From the NCBI GenBank assembly GCA_012656075.1, contig JAAKBF010000159.1, positions 124,001-188,000 of the forward strand: DNA of 64,000 nucleotides, written 5' to 3'. Positions 23,204 to 34,559 of the stretch are shown in pieces. The notes beneath the pieces are model-generated. The model was not told the DNA's origin, ran no database searches, and was given only the letters and a program-made list of their open reading frames with translations. Both the position numbers and the translations under genes were made by a program. Origin of the DNA: Phytophthora hibernalis. Its lineage: Eukaryota > Oomycota > Peronosporomycetes > Peronosporales > Peronosporaceae. Numbering within the stretch: position 1 is the stretch's first letter; every line of letters begins with the position of its first letter.

Positions 23204-23400
23204 TTGGTTCGGACGACCCCAACCTGTGACGTGAAGCGGTCTGGCTCCTGTAGAGCGAAGGCGACACGAAGACCCAAATATCACGATTGATGGATCGCGA
23301 CATGAGAGCTGCAGCTGTGTCTGGTTACATCCGGTTGTGTGACATCTGGGCAAGACTTGACTGGTGTACCAACAATGGGGTACACCCCGACCTGATTCGT

Positions 23401-23545
23401 CTGGCGCAATCATTCCGATACGTGATCTGGCGCAATCATTCCGATACGCAATCTGGTGCAATTATTCCAATATGCGATCAGGTGCAATCATTGGGACACG
23501 CGATCTGCCAACATGCGATCTGCCAACTCGCGATCTGCGGGGGTT
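23401..23545. repeat. Minisatellite, core CTGGCGCAATCATTCCGATA
   Basis: Four to five degenerate copies of an approximately 27-bp unit are followed by shorter GCGATCTGCCAAC units. Confidence 0.65.
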
Positions 23546-24327
23546 GACCTGGAACAATCATTTCCGTACGGGCGATCACATGGATTGTGGGTACAATGGA
23601 GCTATCAATTCATTACGGTACCGCAATCTTGGTACATAATATCAGGTTCAAGGTACAATGCGCAAACAGGAAGCACGCAAGAGGATAGGAAGAGAGCGAG
23701 ATGGGGAGAGACCTTTAGGACCTTTACTTTAATATAATAGATTCCGATTTGCCTTGCAAGACGCAAGTGTTTTCTAGACTACCGGGGAAGGAGGTACATT
23801 GGTCTACCAGAAGAAGAACTCACTACGCCAACCAAGAACACGACGCACACCTGGATAGCTTGGCCAGGGTACGCTCGCACATCAATATCACCACAAGATC
23901 CCGCCAAGAGGATGCGGCAAGCAACGGAAAGGGCTACAACAGCACAAGAAAAGGATACACCCCCACGCGATCGGCTTGAATCAAGACTCGATCGCAGCAC
24001 ACCGACGACCGCGTGAAGAATAACCGCGTGGCCGTCACTCACCCAGACCCCGGAAGGAGCAACCAAGCTCCAACCTCCGCCCTGGTCACTAATGAACATC
24101 TTCACGAACACCGGAAGAGTGTAACCTGCCCAGCCGTTGGGTACACAAGGTGACTACAAGGTTTCTATCGCGCCAGATCAACGGAGTACCCCTCCGACAG
24201 TCGGCAGTCCGGGCGTACCGTGCGCTAGCTTTGACCGCGTCAGCAATTTTCGTGAAGCAGCTTCGCCACACCTGCTACAGTATCACTACACTGTAGTAAT
24301 TGCCCTTTATATTGATCCGTAACACAG

Positions 24328-26177
24328 GATTAGACTGTCATCTTCTATGGGGGCGTGGCAACGGCCAATGAAGCTGCATAGGGCTGCAGCGTATTGTGCA
24401 GTGCCTGTATGAAAAAGAAAGCGAAAGAGTCGACATTGGACTGATGAACACAAAATGAATTTGTTCCAAGCTGTGATAACGTTAAACGGTGACCGATTTG
24501 CTACATGATCAGATAAATATCCCTCGATTCGAGGCTCGAACGGTCTGGATAAATCATCTGCTGCAGATATACCGGTAAAGTGATATCAAATCACATGGTT
24601 CACAAATCTAATACGAAGAACATGTAATAATCGATCTGGTTATCAAAAGCCTATTTGCTTTTTTAAGTATTCATATCGTATTACGAAAGGTATCAGAAAT
24701 GCAAGGATTCAGCCCTCGTTGCAATCCTGGTAGACTCTGGATATAAAATCCAGAGAACTATTTTACCTTAAGACACCAACATGCAGTTAGATAACCCGAG
24801 GGACAAACGGCTAGATGCGGAGTAGAAGTTATCAACCTGGCTTGCAGAAGCTATTTGTAAGGTACCACGTAAACTTACTAAAATCTCAGTTATACCAAAT
24901 GACAAACAAAGTAGATTACAGTTTCTGTTCAGGCTCTCTAGGTCGCGCATTACAGTGCTCCTGAAGGAACATACGCGCACTGTACAAGACGTTTCAATCA
25001 TGTGCTCGAGCTGAGTCACCTTCTCTTTGCGTCTTGGATCCGTGGGGAGTCTGGAGCCATGGCAGAGAGAGATATCAGAAAAATCTTAAAAACACATGTG
25101 ATAACTTACATTTTTGAAATTTGCTCTTGATAACGGTACGGTAAATATTTATCCAATATTTATTAACATTTATCGTTTTAAGGTGCGGTTTTTACACAGG
25201 CTCCATAGGTTGAAAAGCTCAGTGTGACTGGTAGTAAACGTACTAGGTACGCTGAATACAAGCGGACGGGCGATGCCGACGCGCCGTCTTGCACACACGA
25301 GGAGTTATCGTCACACTTCTCGTCCATGCGTGTGTTTTTAGTAGCAAATCATAGGAAAAATCAAGCGCGTGGCCAGGAGTGTTGTCACCTGGGTTAGCAT
25401 TGTATTGTTGACCAAGCTATTAATACGGCGACCACCGTAATATTGGGAAGTCATTACTGCACATTTAACTACGACAGCACAACAGGCAGCTACCGGTAAA
25501 TGTGCTGCAGTACTGTAGCTTGCAGCACATTTAACCATTTTCAATATTTTGATATTTCGGAAGCTACTGTATGCACTCTTTTAAGTACGCCTTCTATCCG
25601 CATTTCCTCATTTTGGATTTTGCGCGGTCGGAGAAACGTCGAGAGGAAGCGAGTTGCCCGGGGCGATGGGACAGCTAAAAGCCTCCTAAGGACCGAATGA
25701 GCGTGCGCATGTGTATGGAATGTATGTGTTACGATAGGATAGGTCTTAAAAGATAATATATCGCTTCACATGGGGCGAGTTGCTGGCACCGTATGGGCAC
25801 ATACCCTGCCGATGTAAATACGGTACCTCGCGGACGTGTGGCAAACGTAGTGACGAGTAAAGCCGTACCGTTGGGATACATGTATTATAGCGTCGTGTTC
25901 GTTGGCACTTCAGAAAAGAGGAATGAGAAGTTCTTGTGAGAAAGAAGGCTCAGTCAACATGTCTTAAAGATGGATTTTGCTGTCACGTGCTGTCGTGCTG
26001 TCGCAATTAAATGTGCAGTAACGCGAGTCGTAATATTGTGTAGAGTCTTGTCACCATCTTGCCATAAGTTTCGAAAATGACTATTAATACATGTAACCAG
26101 TTCATACACTCCAGTTCTTCACAACCGCACCACAGCAGTAAGCACCACCGACAGAAAATCTCAAGTCCAGCTCAAGC
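24328..26177. other. Intergenic DNA upstream of the second effector-like gene
   Basis: No gene is supported. There is a short hairpin at 24735-24755, TACCGGTA palindromes at about 24570 and 25493, and otherwise A/T-rich sequence. Confidence 0.35.
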
Positions 26178-26722
26178 ATGCGTTTCCCTATATGTTGTTG
26201 GTTGCCATCGCTACCATCCTCTGTGCCAGTGGTACCTCGCTTCCAACGGCTGCGGCTGCAAACTCTGCAAAAGCGATAACACAGGAAAGACCACTGGACA
26301 CGGTTGAATCCCTCAACGCACCTCAAGACGACGACAAAAGGTTTTGCGGGCGCTCGAAGACGTTGAGGCCGATGACGAAGAGAGAGGTGTGCTCAACTTT
26401 TCCTGGCTGAAGAAACTGGTCCCAGGGACATCATCGTGGAAAGCTGCTCAAACGGCGAAAGCTTTGAAATCAGCGTCGAAGCAGGTGAGATCTCAAATAG
26501 CCCAAGAGTGGCTTACGAACGCGCGGCTATACGACAATATTGTGAAAACGACAAGGCCCTTTTGATACGTACAAGGTGTGGCGCAGCTTGGGATACTCTG
26601 ACGAAATGGTTTTTCAAGGCATGAAGGCTGTTGGCAAACATTCCAGTGGCTACATGGATATCTATAATCGGTACAAAATTTATCTTCGAGACTTCGTTCC
26701 AAACGTGCGCGTGGTACCATAG
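26178..26722 (+). CDS. RXLR-EER effector-like gene (WY-like C-terminus) with frame breaks
   Basis: This encodes about 180 residues. The ATG at 26178 is followed by a hydrophobic signal peptide; the frame slips once inside it, at CCC 26187-26189. An Arg-Phe-Leu-Arg motif is formed at about 26339-26350, interrupted by a frame change in the TTTT at 26342-26345. About ten residues later comes an acidic stretch ending Asp-Glu-Glu-Arg. The C-terminal part has alternating helical segments with SWKAAQTAKALKSASKQV, and, after a third slip at AAAA 26544-26547, a Trp-containing helix (VWRSLGYSDEMVFQGM) and a Tyr-containing helix (YMDIYNRYKIYLRD), like a WY unit. The gene ends at TAG 26720-26722. Module order and spacing are those of functional RXLR effectors, which act inside host cells. 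All three breaks lie in homopolymers. Confidence 0.65.
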
Positions 26723-27738
26723 TAGTGAGGTATGGCTTACTGCAGTATTGGCCAAGGCCCAGTTTCAGCTTGAACAAAGCATACCAGTGATTCATTCAGG
26801 CTTGATAAATGTAACAACAATTTTGAAGGTCATATCGCGCTAGCTACCTGTACTTCAGATAGCCATCGCTGCCAGTTGTCAATGTAGGGCAATTTCTGGG
26901 TCGTTGGTCTTCTTGGCCGCTTCGGTAAAGCTCTCACTCGATCCAGTATATAAATGTGAATCATTGAAGCTGCTGTACATGTATCGCATCCGTGAAATCT
27001 TAAAACGACACGACGAAGGTTATTCTCAACGATCCTCGCAACATAATTTCAATGTACACTGTTGTGAATAATGAAGCAGATGCGGAAATTTGAAAAGTAT
27101 ATACCTTTCGAAGCCCGTGTTTGCTACTTCGAAGTATATGCCAATAACAAACACGGGCTTCGAAAGGTATACTTCGAAGTATAATGTAAAACTCGGGGGA
27201 ATCCCACATTTTCCTTAGGACGGTCAACCGACCCGAGCTAAGCGTATGAGTAAATAAGTTGAGTAGAACTTCGAAGTTAATAGTAAAGGAAGGGAGTAAA
27301 ATTGAAACTTACTAGCCTCGATCTGACGATTTTATACCGAATCCGCTTTGCCAAGAACAGTCTACATGTAGTGTCGTTTGTCCACGCCTTTCGATGGCCA
27401 TTTTCAAATGCTGTTTGCCGCGATATGTTTTAAGTGAAGTCCTCTCTGTCGCACGCTCAGCTGATCCGTGTCAGTACGCAGTCCTGGGGCTGGTATTGCA
27501 GGAAAACATTTATTGACTCCTTCGACGCCGGTATTGCTGCATTTGTAATAAGCTAACGAAGGTGCACGTCCTTGTATAGTAACCACCTTTTTATCGGCTA
27601 GACCATTTCTTCAGTTCACATACCTTCTTTCGAGGAAGAGGAGATCCGCGAGCCTCGGTCTCAAATAATTTGTCACCAAAATTCAATGACCTAGGTCAAA
27701 ATTATCATGGTCTTTGGCTGTCATTCTTCCGTAGAAAG
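26723..27738. other. Intergenic DNA with a fold-back element
   Basis: Apart from the inverted repeat at 27097-27186, no gene or element is supported. TACATGTA occurs at 26976 and 27363. Confidence 0.35.
27097..27186. repeat. Fold-back inverted repeat with ACTTCGAAGTAT palindromes
   Basis: ATACCTTTCGAAGCCCGTG (from 27101) pairs with the segment ending in AAGGTAT at 27170, a perfect 23-bp stem. The palindrome ACTTCGAAGTAT lies in the loop (27126-27137) and again directly after the right arm (27171-27182). Confidence 0.7.
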
Positions 27739-29534
27739 ATGAAGACCCCGAACAGAGTGATAGCTACCTTGAACAATCCCAACAATACTTCATTTGTGCA
27801 GCTTCCCGAGTGTCCCCAACAAAGATCGAAGATGACGTGGCTCAGTGCCAAGCGAGCCAGTAACGTGAAAGTGAGAGACCGCGTCTCGTCGAGCTTCATG
27901 AAAGGAGCATACAGCGAGTATGAAAATGTGACGACCCCACATACTCCTCCAGATGTGGAAAGCGCAGCCAATGGTGCGTTGCGCGGAGGTGGGGCACCTA
28001 ATCTTTTCACTGCGCAGCATGTTGGCCTCGTGATGCAGTACGCAGCGGTTGGACTTGTCTACGGTGTGCTGCCGTCGACTATATATCCGTTCATGCAGGC
28101 ATACCTCAATGCCAGTGGAGCGCAAGTAGTCACTGCGAGCACATTGGTGGTTCTGCCGTGGAGCTTCAAAGTGTTTTACGGAGTTCTCTCTGATTGTTTC
28201 CCTCTCTTCGGCTACCGTCGCCGACCGTACATGATCATCGGGTGGACAATTTGTGTGGCAATGTTGTTCGCAATGGGGTGCAGTCGCGTGGGAGAACCTT
28301 ACTTCTTGCAGCCTACGGATCGTAACATTTCTCCTAATGACTATACGACTGAGATTGAGGCGCGTATCAACCGCAGTGCTGCATCGGAAGGTGGTATTTA
28401 TGTTGTCTTTATGATGTTTGCCGCCTTCGGGTACGTTCTATCGGATGTATGTGCCGATGGTGTCGTAGTAGAACTGGCGCAGCGAGAGCCTTTGGCCGAA
28501 AGAGGGCGGACCCAGTCCACCATATACGCCACCCGAACTTTCGCAGCCACGGTGGGGCAAATTTTAACTGGTGTCGCTTTCAACGGAGCGGAATATGGCG
28601 GGTCTTTTGAGTTTTCGCTTACGTTCCCTCAACTTATGCTTGTGCTATCGGTCTGTGTAGCACCAATCATCCCGTTACATGGTTCTACATTGATGAATCG
28701 ACAAAGCCACCGATGCGTTTCTCGAGTTATGTGAGCGAGCTCTGGTGTGCCATGAAAACGCGTGCGGTCTACCAAGTTGTCTTTTACTCGTTCTTCAGTG
28801 GTATTTTTGCGAACTTCTCGTACACCGCAGGGTCTCCAATTCAGTTGTATATGGTTGGCGTCACGCCCATCAATAACACCGTCAGCGACATTCTTGGAAG
28901 TGCCGTGTTCATGGCTGGTATCGTGCTCACGGGCAAGTACGGACTTGGTTGGAACTGGCGTACCATGACGGTACTTACTGGCGTGATGGTAATTGCAGTG
29001 GACGCGGTGTGCACATTCATCACGGTGTGGGACGTGTATCGCAGTCAGTGGCTTTGGCTGGGGCTGCCGATTGCGGTGAACGTCCCAGCCGGCATTAGCT
29101 TTTTGATCGGCACTTTTGTGACGGTGGAATTGGTAGGTGATGGCCACGAAGGCGCGATGTATGGCCTTCTTACGACGGTAGCCAACCTCTCGTCGCCTTT
29201 TGCATCCACACTTACAAAGGTCGTCGACAGCAGTTTGTGGGACCTCAGCAACGAGCGCGTGCAAGTCGATGACTACGCTGTGCGGCGTGACATCACGGAG
29301 GCAGTGCTCTTAATGTACGGTATGAGTGCGATGTCATGGCTCTTTCTTTTTCTTCTACCTAAGCAGAAGAAAGAGACGCAAGAGCTCAAGCAGTCAGGTG
29401 GTTCAAGTGCATTACTGGGGGCGCTGACCGTGGGCTATCTAATCATCGCGCTGTTTTGGTCTGTCACGACGAATATCATGGGGATCATACCAAGCACGAG
29501 CTGTCTGCTGATCGCTGGAGGTAGTGGATGTTGA
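27739..29534 (+). CDS. Folate-biopterin transporter family (FBT/BT1), paralogue 1, one frame break
   Basis: FBT proteins are major-facilitator-type carriers with about 12 membrane helices; characterised members move folates, pterins or S-adenosylmethionine. This is the most divergent copy. It has VLPWSFKVFYGVLSDCFP, GYRRRPYMIIGW, VCADGVVVELAQREPL, RGRTQSTIYATRT and the C-terminus STSCLLIAGGSGC shared by all six paralogues. It differs from the others in DGV instead of DSI and in a longer N-terminus. One frame change near 28671-28680 sits in a conserved helix where a single missing base restores collinearity. The ATG at 27739 is close behind an initiator-like TCATTCTTCC (27720); the ATG at 27832 gives an N-terminus of the length seen in the other copies, so the start is open. 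A 21-kb transposon-rich interval separates it from the next paralogue. Confidence 0.8.
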
Positions 29535-29902
29535 CTTTGTGGTACCGAAGTTCAAGGCAAGGCGGACAAGAGAAAAAGAGTTGTCTAAATTAATCGTTTT
29601 CCACTTTAGCAGTGCATGCATTCTCGCTAAGTGTATTGCATCAGCAGCGGTTGTTCCGAAGCCAGAAGAATCGCCCAGGACTACATGAGTCTTGTTCCTG
29701 CCTTCTTCACGAAAGAAGCATCGTACGAGGGTTATCCTAGCTCGGGTAAGGACAGCATGTGATGTGTTGTTAAGTTACCACTGCAATGCTATTGTACCGG
29801 AGTGGCAATAGCTGCCGTTCCATAATACTGTATACGTCCCGTAATAATCGTCCCGTAATATATGGGTCCCACAATCATCCGTCCCATAACCTGTAAAAAT
29901 TA

Positions 29903-30254
29903 GCTTTACAGTTCCGGGAATAACTCGCGGTTTTTCGAGATAACAAAATTATATTTCTTGGAACAAGGAGGCCCGAAAATTTTGTGGTAATTAATCCGTA
30001 ATTTTTTAGCGGATGTTTACTAATATAAAGTTCGCTATTACTTGTACAGTATCTCAAATTCTGTACACGTAGTACAGTGACTTATCACTATTCCAAGGAC
30101 TATCCAGATACTGTATCTGGATAGTCCTTGGAATAATGATAAGTCTGGATTCCTGACTCAGGAGCAGGGTGGTAATTTATCCGTATTTTACCTATGGATT
30201 TTTACGGACATTCGTTGTTCCAGACCTCTCGTTATTCCAAGAACTAAAATTCTC
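29903..30254. mobile_element. MITE (TA target site), copy 1, with internal hairpin
   Basis: The right end, read inward, is GAGAATTTTAGTTCTTGGAA and matches the ends of the element at 49322-49575; the left end is a more diverged version (TTCCGGGAATAACTCGCGG). TA flanks both sides (29901-29902, 30255-30256). Inside is GGTAATTTATCCGTA, also shared with the other copies, and a nearly perfect hairpin at 30081-30143. Confidence 0.6.
30081..30143. repeat. Near-perfect hairpin inside MITE copy 1
   Basis: TTCCAAGGACTATCCAGATA pairs with its reverse complement across a 3-nt centre; the outer CTTATCA/TGATAAG also pairs. Total 63 bp. Confidence 0.75.
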
Positions 30255-30442
30255 TATTCTGTTTATGAGAGGGTGTTAAGTTGAGGTTCAACTTGGCAGG
30301 TGGACCAAGTGAGTGCTGGCGCAGACTGGGAGGCTGCGGTTCCAGCTGCGACAAAGTCCCTGTTGTGCTAGCCAGAATGGCTGGCTGTCGAGGGCTACAG
30401 GCCCCACAGCAGCGTGCACGTGTAGTGCTCAACCACGAGCTA

Positions 30443-31596
30443 TGTGGTGTAGCGGGATCAGCCAAAATCTTGTTAAGGCCAGATCCGACTTCCCACTGCG
30501 CCCAGACACCAACTAACGGAGGGGATCCCCGATGATCCGTGATCTGCTGAACTTGGTCTCACCTTGTGTACCCGTTGGTGGGCTGGATCTGCTCTCTCGG
30601 GACTCCGAAGAGTGCAGTGTCAAGAAGTCTTGAACGTCCTGGCGGGACGCGGGAACGGGGTGGAGTAGCGCGGAAGTCTTCACGCTACAGCCGAGTATAT
30701 GGCTCGATCGGGTGTTGTCGAGAGTCGATCGAGGGCTTGGACTTGATCCGAAGCCTGGGGATGCCTTGTGGGGCGTTATTTTCCTTTCCTTTTCCTTTCC
30801 TTTGGGTGCTTGCCGCTTCCAATAGCGGGACTTGAGTTGACGAGAGCTCGAAGACGATCGACGGCCAAGCAGTAATCCATTCGATCGAGGTATGCACTAG
30901 AACGATAGAGACTTAGGCGTAGGAAGGTCGGCCAATGTGTTATCCGATCCTTACGCTACAACACTAGATCTACTAACGCTAGTATGCAAACACCTTATGG
31001 GGCCAATGTTCTTCCCGTCTGGAAGGCACTTGCGATGTTCAGTGCAAATTCGAGTCTGATTTATGGTTATGTCTATCTCAGCCAAACACTTAGCTTGAAC
31101 TCCACTAAACAACCGCTAGATGCCTTGCGTGTCACCTGCCGCCGCTCTTACCCATGCCTTCGTACACTCGTCGATGTCGACTTCGCCCGATCTTGAAAGA
31201 CAGCTGGTCGATCGGCGGATCCTCGATCGAAGAGCGATCGGGGTGTTACGATCGAGGAGCGATCGAAGTGTTACGATCGAGGGGTGATCGAGGTACGATC
31301 GAGGAGCGATCGAAGTGTTACGATCGAGGGGCGATCGAAGTGTTACGATCGAGGGGCGATCGAGGCACGATCGAGGGGCGATTCGGACGCACCGATCGAG
31401 GTCGATCTGGACTCATCTGCGGTACCATTTTCTTTATCTCACTTGATCTCGCCCCTTCGACATCAACCCATGACGTGGACGCATAGTTCCCGTGAGACAC
31501 CCAAGCTTCTCTGGCGGAGTCGGCGATCGTGCTTTTCTCATCTTCGACCCGTTTTCTCGTAGCCAGTCCGCCAATCTTATTAGGCGCTTCGCCACA
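30443..31596 (-). repeat. Gypsy 3' LTR (element orientation)
   Basis: The element ends are TGTGGTGTAGCG and CGCTTCGCCACA, imperfect inverted termini with TG/CA boundaries. It contains a GATCGAGG tandem array (31200-31385) that is longer than in the other LTR, and a CTTTTCCTTTCC tract at about 30785. Confidence 0.85.
31200..31385. repeat. GATCGAGG tandem array within the gypsy LTR
   Basis: A unit of about 27 bp (GTTACGATCGAGGRGCGATC core) repeats about six times here but only about three times in the partner LTR (about 43585-43675). This accounts for most of the length difference between the LTRs. Confidence 0.75.
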
Positions 31597-31765
31597 ACCG
31601 CCCCTCGTCCGAAGTTGGGGCCGTACAGCGGTTGATCTTCGGTTGCTCATTCGCCAATCTTATCCCTGCTACCCAAGCCGCCTCAAGAAGAGCGATCATC
31701 CATCCGAGACTTTGGAGCGACTTCCGAGCAACACCCCGCCTCGGTCGCGATCACTTTCCCCGGGC

Positions 31766-34170
31766 ATGGCTTCACGCAGATCGGTCGCCTCGGCTCGTTT
31801 TGCATTCGGCGCCCCACGGCAAGTTGCATTCCTGGAAGGGGAACTTCGCCAAGCTCGGACCACCCGAGATCTGCTGCTGCAAGACCGCGCGGAGCAAGAC
31901 CAAACAATGACCCGGATGTCCAACGAACTGCGAGGTCTGGAGCACCTCCGCCAAGACCAAGACGCGGAGATCCGACGTCTATGTGCCGAGATCGACGCTC
32001 GTCAGCAGGGGCCTGCTAGCTTCGCCGCGTCGGAAGAACTCCAAGATCTGCGCTTTCAAGTCCAGCAACAGAGTGACGATCTCCATGGATCGGAACGCCG
32101 TCTCGCCCGTATGCAGCAAGAGCTGGCTCGTGCGGAGGAGACCAACCGAGATCTGGCATACCAGCTCGATCTGGCCTTCGACACCGTGGAGGATCTCCGG
32201 GCGCAAGTCGACTACAACGAACGTGAGCTGTTGTTCGCTCGCGACGACCTTTCTTCCTTCCAGATCAGTCTCAACCGATACCGAGGGGGCTGCGTCACGC
32301 AGAAGACGAGTTGGCTCGAGCCCAGACGGCCGGATCTCAGTCCGATCGCGTGGAAGTGGATGATCGAGTGCAGTCAGCCCGGACTCAGCTAGAACAAGCG
32401 GAGGTGGAGCGTGACCACGCTCGATCGGAGGTGTCACGGCTAGAATTTGAGCTTCAACGAGCGGAGGCTCGGTTGCGCCATGCAAGCGCAGCGCCTGACC
32501 AGCCTACGACAGCACCCGCCACTCCGCGTCCCGATGGATCTGACCCAGTTGTGATGCGATTGGTCCTCGATCAAATTGTCAGAACGCGCGATCAACTCCG
32601 CGCGGAGAACGAGGATCTGCGTCGTGAACAGACCACGAGTCGGTCCGGTCTCGCCGCCGTGACTCGCGATCGTAACGTCGCAGTAGCTGACTCCGCTCGA
32701 CTGCGCACGTACCCGGTAGCCCCTTTCTTCTCGGATCTGACTTTGGTGTGCCACAGATTGCGAAGTGCTGATCGTGCCCCCAGACCCATGAGATCGCTGA
32801 CGTCGCGAAGTTGCCGATAGGCAGCCTGTTGATCAGCCCTCTGGTTATCCAGGGCACGGGCGACCCGCTGAGCATTTGCGCCAGCCGATCACCGACACCC
32901 CCAGGTTCCGACGTCGAAGAACCGGAGTCGATCGAGGAAGAACCAGAGTCGGTCGAGGAGATCCAAGGCGACGGCAGTGATGACGACTACGATTTGTTCG
33001 GGACCCCTCCTGAGTCCGTCCCACCTCATGACACGGAAGAAAAACGCGACATCGAAAAGGAAGAAGAGGCAACCGAAGAAAAGGCCAACGAGGAAGAGGA
33101 GAGGGGGAAGACGACACTCACCGACGAACAGGAGGAGGAGGAAGGGAGGAAGATGAAGACGAGATCGACGATCAGGCATTGGAAGCTTTGTCTCGATCTC
33201 GCTCTGAATCACGTCGCCGATCCGCTGGGTCTGAAAGCGAGCCTTCTCACCCGATCGAGGCCCCCGGCTCCGATGGCCCCGAGTCTTTTCCTTCTGGATC
33301 ACCGAACAGGTCGCCGAACGGATCGCCAGGTGGATCTCCTCCACCATCTCCAGGGCCTCAAGGCGGACTGACCCCGCCCCTGTTCAATCTATCTACTTCC
33401 ATCCCGGGATTCGATCGGCTCCGCCACTTTAACCAAGCCGACGTCGAGCCTTGGTCGGCCGCGATCGTAAACCAGTTGCAGCTAACCGGGATGATCCGCC
33501 GCACGCTGCTCGATCACTTCTCGATGACAGCGGGCTGGTACTTCCCTCGGCGTATGCGCGGAGTTCGTGGGCCTGCTCCTGGGACTGACTATCTGGGCAC
33601 TCTTATCACCAGCCCGAACGTCACTGCTTTGATGAATTCCACGCCATGGGAAGTCATGGAAAAACGTTGGACGCGGTGACCTTCGACGTGCGTCGACATC
33701 TGGCTGCCCGCACTGCATTGGGCGAGTGGGGCCGGGCGTATCTGGCGTTCGAGGAGCAGTATCTCCAAGCGTTCTTGGAGATGACCCACTACCTGCCGAT
33801 CACGACCGCGCAGATGAACGCCGATCCTGTCCTCGCGGATTATCACGCCCGACGCCGACGGCGTCGGATCGACGCAGGTGTACACTGGCGCCAACTCTTG
33901 GACGAACTGTTACCTTTGATGCGAGATGGTTGGGCTGACGGGGATTTGCTGCTAGATCCGCTGATCCTTCACATACCGCCCACAGCTCCTGAGACGACCT
34001 GGTACCCAGGTCAACAATCTCTTGCCAACCACAGAGCACCACCTGATGATCTACTCGAGGCTCTGGACGAGAGCCACGACGCTGACCACTGGCGCAACCA
34101 ATTCCGCGATCTTCCTCAGGAACACCCTGCTCGTCGAGTCAACCGCCTGCGGAACAAGTTCGTCCCGTAG
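31766..34170 (+). CDS. Convergent antisense ORF of the gypsy element: coiled-coil/acidic protein of unknown function
   Basis: About 800 codons on the strand opposite to gag-pol, beginning 170 bp inside the 3' LTR boundary and ending at TAG 34170. From the ATG at 31766: a short basic head, a long heptad-type coiled coil (about 31840-32290 and 32380-32700; e.g. LEGELRQARTTRDLLLQDRA), a Pro/Ser link, a strongly acidic Glu-rich stretch (about 32900-33150), a Ser/Pro/Gly-rich spacer (about 33240-33370), and a C-terminal part with Trp and Tyr residues and a run of arginines (ARRRRRRID) that looks folded. Four frame changes occur (near 32290, 32740, 33170 and 33660), all of the missing-base sense, so the frame was probably continuous in the element. 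I do not recognise the protein. It has no zinc knuckle, protease or nuclease motif. The only assignment I can support is a coiled-coil structural or regulatory protein carried by the transposon. Confidence 0.6.
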
Positions 34171-34559
34171 CCGCACCCGTCAGTCGATCCCACACGATCT
34201 CGCACGACCGATCGGGATTTCCTCGATCCATTAACTTACGCCTCCTGGCGGTTGCCATTCGGCATCCGGAGTTGTAGTCTGAGATCCGACCGCTTTACTT
34301 CTCAATTCCACACGTTCTTTTCTTCTTGAGCCCCGATCTGTCTGGTCTTCTCCAACTTCTTGACATAGTTGCTCGATCGAGCAGTGTCTGGCTCCGACCT
34401 CATCGTGTGAGGCGGGATCCGGCCTAGACTTCCGAGACTCATATACATGCATATGTATAAACTCATACAAATATCCCTTTCCGCCGATCAGCAACCTCCC
34501 TGCAGATCCGTCTTCCTATTACGTCCCGGAGCAGCCTATATGCCCCGAGGGAGTCAATC

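Larger units (their letters stand above)
20951..24327. other. Repeat-rich, gene-free block, possibly a decayed retroelement
   Basis: The block is bracketed by TGTTACAGG (20951) and CCGTAACA (to about 24327), an LTR-like TG...CA pair, but no target duplication or paired LTR was found, so identity is speculative. It contains several tandem arrays (listed separately) and no reading frame with a recognisable domain. Confidence 0.3.
29535..30273. other. Intergenic DNA holding a MITE
   Basis: Apart from the MITE at 29903-30254 there is a CGTCCCGTAAT-type short tandem repeat at about 29837-29890 and no gene. Confidence 0.4.

Noticed and set aside
23401..23545. CRISPR-like array
   Set aside because: Units are degenerate tandem repeats without unique spacers, and the genome is eukaryotic.
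32889..33347. Minus-strand frame inside the gypsy antisense ORF region
   Set aside because: It is the reverse of the Glu-rich tract and is rich in Phe/Leu as expected from that; pol ends before this point.
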